Source of the DNA: Orlajensenia stereocauli
Lineage (GTDB): Bacteria > Actinomycetota > Actinomycetes > Actinomycetales > Microbacteriaceae
Assembly (NCBI RefSeq): GCF_039548895.1
Contig: NZ_JBCLVG010000001.1
DNA length: 64,000 bases
Reading direction: 5' to 3' (one strand)
Shown here: one piece after another, positions 61,168 to 64,000 of the stretch
Position numbering within the stretch: the first letter of the stretch is position 1
Layout: each line of letters starts with the position of its first letter
Translations under genes and position numbers: made by a program
Notes under the pieces: generated by a model
Told to the model about the DNA's origin: nothing
Databases searched by the model: none
The model's input: only the letters and a program-made list of their open reading frames with translations

Positions 61168-62700
61168 TCACTGCGCGACCCGCGTCATGGCGTTGGCGAT
61201 GGCGACAGCTCGCAAGGGCGCCGCGGCCTTGGTGCGCGACTCCTCGTACTCCGTCGCCGGGTCGGAATCGGCCACCAGGCCGGCGCCGGCCTGCACGTGA
61301 GCGACACCGCCGGCGATGACGGCCGTGCGGATGGCGATCGCCAGGTCGGCGTCTCCCCCGAAGCCGAAGTAGCCGACGACGCCGCCGTAGACGCCGCGCT
61401 GGGCCGGCTCGAGCTCGTCGATGATCTCCAGGGCGCGCGGCTTCGGAGCCCCGGAGAGAGTGCCGGCCGGGAAGGTCGCGCGGAAGGCGTCGATGGCCGT
61501 GCGTCCGGGGGCGAGGTCACCCTCGACCGAGGAGACGATGTGCATGATGTGGCTGAAGCGCTCGACGCGCATGAACTCCGTGACCTCGACGGTTCCCGCC
61601 GTGCAGACCCTCGAGAGGTCGTTGCGCGCGAGGTCGACGAGCATGAGGTGCTCCGCGCGCTCCTTGGCGTCGGCGAGCAGCTCCTTCTCGAGGTCGGCGT
61701 CCTCCTCAGGGTTCGCACCTCGCGGGCGGGACCCTGCGATCGGATGCGTGAAGGTGCGGCCGTCCTGCACCTTGACGAGCGACTCCGGCGACGACCCGAC
61801 GATCCAGTACGCCTCGCCGGCCACGTCCTCGAGGCTGAGCAGGTACATGTACGGGCTCGGGTTGAGGCTGCGGAGCACGCGATAGACGTCGAGCGGATGC
61901 GCTTCGGCCGGGTGGTCGAATCGCTGGGAGACGACGACCTGGAAGACGTCGCCCTCGCGCACGTAGTGCTTGGACTTCTCGACGGCGTCCTCGTAGTCCG
62001 ACCGCGGTACGCGGTGGGTCGGATCGGCCGGTGTCGACAGGTCGACGATGGCCAGAGCGGGCTCCGAGGGCGCCGCGAGGGCTGCCTGCAGCGCGTCGAG
62101 CCGGGCCTGGGCGTCCGCCCAGGCGGCATCCGTCGTCGTCTGCCCGTCGTTCAGCACGCTCGCGATCAGCGACACCGTACCGAAGCGGTGGTCGAGCACC
62201 ACGAGGTCCGCGACGAAGGCGAACGCCTGTCCGGGCACCTCGTAGTCTGCCGGCGGCCGGTTCGGCAGGTGCTCGAGCTGGCGCACGGCCTCCCAGCCGA
62301 TGAACCCGACGAGTCCGCCGGTGAGGGGCGGATGGCCGTCGACGGGGGCCGTCTGCCAGCGCGTGTAGACCTGGCCGAGCACCTCGAGCGGGGCGAGTCC
62401 GGCGATGTCGCCGAGGATGCGGTCTGCGCCCTCGGTGGCGCCGATCCAGCGCACGGCGTCGTCGTGCTGGGTGAGCACGCCGAAGGAGTTGACGCCGACG
62501 AAGGAGTAGCGCGACCAGATGCCGCCCTGCTCGGCGGACTCCAGCAGGAAGCTGCCGGGGCGTCCGCCGGTGAGCTTTCGGTAGATGGCGACGGGCGACT
62601 CGGCGTCGGCGAACAACTCGCGGATGACGGGGATGACGCGGTGGTCTGGGGTGAGGGCGTCGAACGCCTCACGGGTGGTCGTGGCGGTGGTGGCCGTCAT
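61168..62700 (-). CDS. trpE: Anthranilate synthase component I
   Basis: Makes anthranilate from chorismate. The 510-residue protein has the tryptophan-inhibition motif SFLLES in its N-terminal domain, and chorismate-site blocks HPIAGSRPRG, LMLVDLARNDLSRVC, RATFPAGTLSGAPKPRALEI and VQAGAGLVADSDP. ATG overlaps the hisI stop (ATGA). The TrpG partner is not in the window. Confidence 0.97.
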   Translation of the reverse strand: MTATTATTTREAFDALTPDHRVIPVIRELFADAESPVAIYRKLTGGRPGSFLLESAEQGGIWSRYSFVGVNSFGVLTQHDDAVRWIGATEGADRILGDIAGLAPLEVLGQVYTRWQTAPVDGHPPLTGGLVGFIGWEAVRQLEHLPNRPPADYEVPGQAFAFVADLVVLDHRFGTVSLIASVLNDGQTTTDAAWADAQARLDALQAALAAPSEPALAIVDLSTPADPTHRVPRSDYEDAVEKSKHYVREGDVFQVVVSQRFDHPAEAHPLDVYRVLRSLNPSPYMYLLSLEDVAGEAYWIVGSSPESLVKVQDGRTFTHPIAGSRPRGANPEEDADLEKELLADAKERAEHLMLVDLARNDLSRVCTAGTVEVTEFMRVERFSHIMHIVSSVEGDLAPGRTAIDAFRATFPAGTLSGAPKPRALEIIDELEPAQRGVYGGVVGYFGFGGDADLAIAIRTAVIAGGVAHVQAGAGLVADSDPATEYEESRTKAAAPLRAVAIANAMTRVAQ

Positions 62701-63137
62701 GATCCCTCCGGATTCTCGTCCTGGTTCACTGTCTGGGGTGCTGATGCCGTCACGGGCTGCAGCGGATCGACGTCGAAGCAGCTGCGCTCGCCCGTGTGGC
62801 AGGCCGCACCGATCTGCTCGACCTGCACGAGCAGGGTGTCGGCGTCGCAGTCGAGGGCGGCTCCGCGCACGTACTGGGCGTGGCCGGACGTGTCGCCCTT
62901 GCGCCAGTACTCCTGACGCGAACGCGACCAGAAGGTGACGCGCCCCTCGGTGAGGGTGCGGCGCAGAGCCTCGGCGTCCATCCAGCCGAGCATGAGCACC
63001 TCGCGGGTGTCCCACTGCTGGATGACGGCGGGCAGCAGGCCGTCGCTCCCGAACGTGGCGCGCGCCAGGACGGCGTCGACGTCGGTTGCTGCCTCGGAGT
63101 CGCCCTGTCCTGCAACGCCCTGTCCCGTGGTGCTCAT
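62697..63137 (-). CDS. hisI: Phosphoribosyl-AMP cyclohydrolase
   Basis: Opens the adenine ring of phosphoribosyl-AMP in histidine synthesis. The 146-residue single-domain HisI (no HisE fusion) has LMLGWMDAEALRRTL, TFWSRSRQEYWRKGDTSGHA and the metal-binding cysteines in CDADTLLVQVEQIGAACHTG. ATGA overlap with hisF on one side and trpE on the other joins the his and trp genes in one message. Confidence 0.97.
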   Translation of the reverse strand: MSTTGQGVAGQGDSEAATDVDAVLARATFGSDGLLPAVIQQWDTREVLMLGWMDAEALRRTLTEGRVTFWSRSRQEYWRKGDTSGHAQYVRGAALDCDADTLLVQVEQIGAACHTGERSCFDVDPLQPVTASAPQTVNQDENPEGS

Positions 63138-63898
63138 ACGCGGACCACCGCTCCCTCTCGTGCGAGTTCCTGCTTGACCTGGCCGATGGTGAGCAGTCCG
63201 TCGTGGAAGACGCTCGCGGCGAGCACGGCATCCGCCCCGGCCTCGATCGCCGGAGCGAAGTGCTCGAGGGCACCGGCCCCGCCCGAGGCGATCACGGGAA
63301 CGCTGCTCAGGGCACGCATGGCGCGCACCAGCTCGAGGTCGAAGCCCGCCTTGGTGCCGTCGGCGTCGATGGAGTTGACGAGCAGCTCGCCTGCGCCGAG
63401 CTCGATGGCCTGCCGAGCCCAGTCGAGGGCGTCGAGGGTCGTCTCGGTCCGACCGCCGTGGGTCGTCACGACGAAGCCGGATGCCGTGGACGGACTGCGC
63501 TTCACGTCGAGCGAGAGCACGAGCACCTGGGCTCCGAAGCGATCGGCGATCTCGCCGATCAGTGCAGGGCGACGGATGGCCGCGCTGTTCACGCCGACCT
63601 TGTCTGCGCCGCACGCGAGGAGCCGCGCCACGTCGTCGGCACTGCGCACGCCGCCGCCGACGGTGAGGGGGATGAAGACCTGCTCGGCGGTGCGCTCCAC
63701 GATGTCGTAGGTGGTCGACCTGTCGTCGACCGTCGCCGTGACGTCGAGGAAGGTGATCTCGTCCGCGCCCTGCTCGTAGTAGGTGCGGGCGAGTTCGACG
63801 GGATCGCCGGCGTCGCGCAGGTTCAGGAAGTTGACGCCCTTCACGACACGGCCGTCGGCCACGTCGAGGCACGGGATGACGCGCACGGAGAGTGACAT
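63134..63898 (-). CDS. hisF: Imidazole glycerol phosphate synthase cyclase subunit
   Basis: Cyclase half of the HisF-HisH synthase. The 254-residue TIM barrel has the first catalytic Asp in RVIPCLDVADGRVVKGVNF (Asp11), the second in NSIDADGTKAGF, and GGGVRSADD. Starts 10 nt after the hisG stop; overlaps hisI. Confidence 0.98.
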   Translation of the reverse strand: MSLSVRVIPCLDVADGRVVKGVNFLNLRDAGDPVELARTYYEQGADEITFLDVTATVDDRSTTYDIVERTAEQVFIPLTVGGGVRSADDVARLLACGADKVGVNSAAIRRPALIGEIADRFGAQVLVLSLDVKRSPSTASGFVVTTHGGRTETTLDALDWARQAIELGAGELLVNSIDADGTKAGFDLELVRAMRALSSVPVIASGGAGALEHFAPAIEAGADAVLAASVFHDGLLTIGQVKQELAREGAVVRV

Positions 63899-63908
63899 CT
63901 CTCGCTCC

Positions 63909-64000
63909 CTAGAGACGCGCGGCGTGGATCGTCGTGACGAGGATGGCGCGGGCGCCGAGCTCGTAGAGCGCGTCCATGACGTTGTTCGTGTCGTCACGCG
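63909..64000 (-). CDS. hisG: ATP phosphoribosyltransferase, C-terminal end only (cut by window)
   Basis: The frame reads ...TNNVMDALYELGARAILVTT then IHAARL and stops with TAG at 63909. This matches the regulatory C-terminal domain end of long-form HisG, first enzyme of histidine synthesis and histidine-inhibited. The rest lies beyond the window. Confidence 0.85.
   Translation of the reverse strand, partial: RDDTNNVMDALYELGARAILVTTIHAARL

Noticed and set aside
63909..64000. tRNA or attenuator control of the his-trp run
   Set aside because: The promoter region lies outside the window and no leader peptide or T-box-like structure is visible inside it.

Overview
The window looks like chromosomal core DNA of a high-GC actinobacterium, most likely a member of the Microbacteriaceae. 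GC is roughly two thirds by eye. Actinobacterial marker genes are present: RbpA, WhiA, OpcA next to zwf, the HGxxPAAW and TIGR02234 membrane proteins in the trp cluster, and an ANTAR regulator of the PdtaR type. Gene order is largely conserved core order. I see no insertion sequence, prophage, integrase or CRISPR array.

Layout. 1-3442 (minus) is a suf Fe-S assembly operon (sufB-sufD-Rieske ferredoxin-sufC, sufC cut by the window edge). Divergent from it is ctaA (heme A synthase); after a small unknown gene comes ctaB (heme O synthase). 6778-14892 (plus) is a pentose phosphate operon tkt-tal-pgi-zwf-opcA-pgl, closed by a perfect bidirectional terminator. 14971-18742 (minus) holds rbpA, secG and the glycolytic operon gap-pgk-tpiA. 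sodA follows, then whiA, rapZ, uvrC and uvrA. Between uvrA and uvrB, on the opposite strand, sits a two-gene cassette: a 74-residue HTH protein and a stand-alone Clp N-domain protein. It has two overlapping operator-like palindromes on its promoter and is preceded by a 77-bp inverted repeat. uvrB, coaE, a methyltransferase, a secreted protein and rpsA follow. 33566-36893 is an epimerase/DUF4166/DUF885 operon, then polA. 39685-46136 is the more variable part: thioesterase, pdtaR, tRNA-Leu(CAA), a GAF membrane protein coupled to a 61-residue protein, two SDRs, LtrA and YihY. 46138-64000 (minus) is xfp, pyk, gltD, gltB, lgt and a compact his-trp run (hisG-hisF-hisI-trpE-TIGR02234-HGxxPAAW-trpC-trpB-trpA).

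Functionally the window joins lower and upper carbon metabolism (pentose phosphate enzymes, triose section of glycolysis, phosphoketolase, pyruvate kinase) to nitrogen assimilation (GOGAT) and aromatic/histidine synthesis. It also carries most of nucleotide excision repair (uvrABC plus polA). A recurring sequence signal is a TAGnnT -10 box exactly 6-7 nt before the start codon without a Shine-Dalgarno sequence at eleven genes, implying widespread leaderless transcription (uvrA, uvrB, polA, coaE, pdtaR and others). Another is marked enrichment of the heptamer GCATCCG/CGGATGC.
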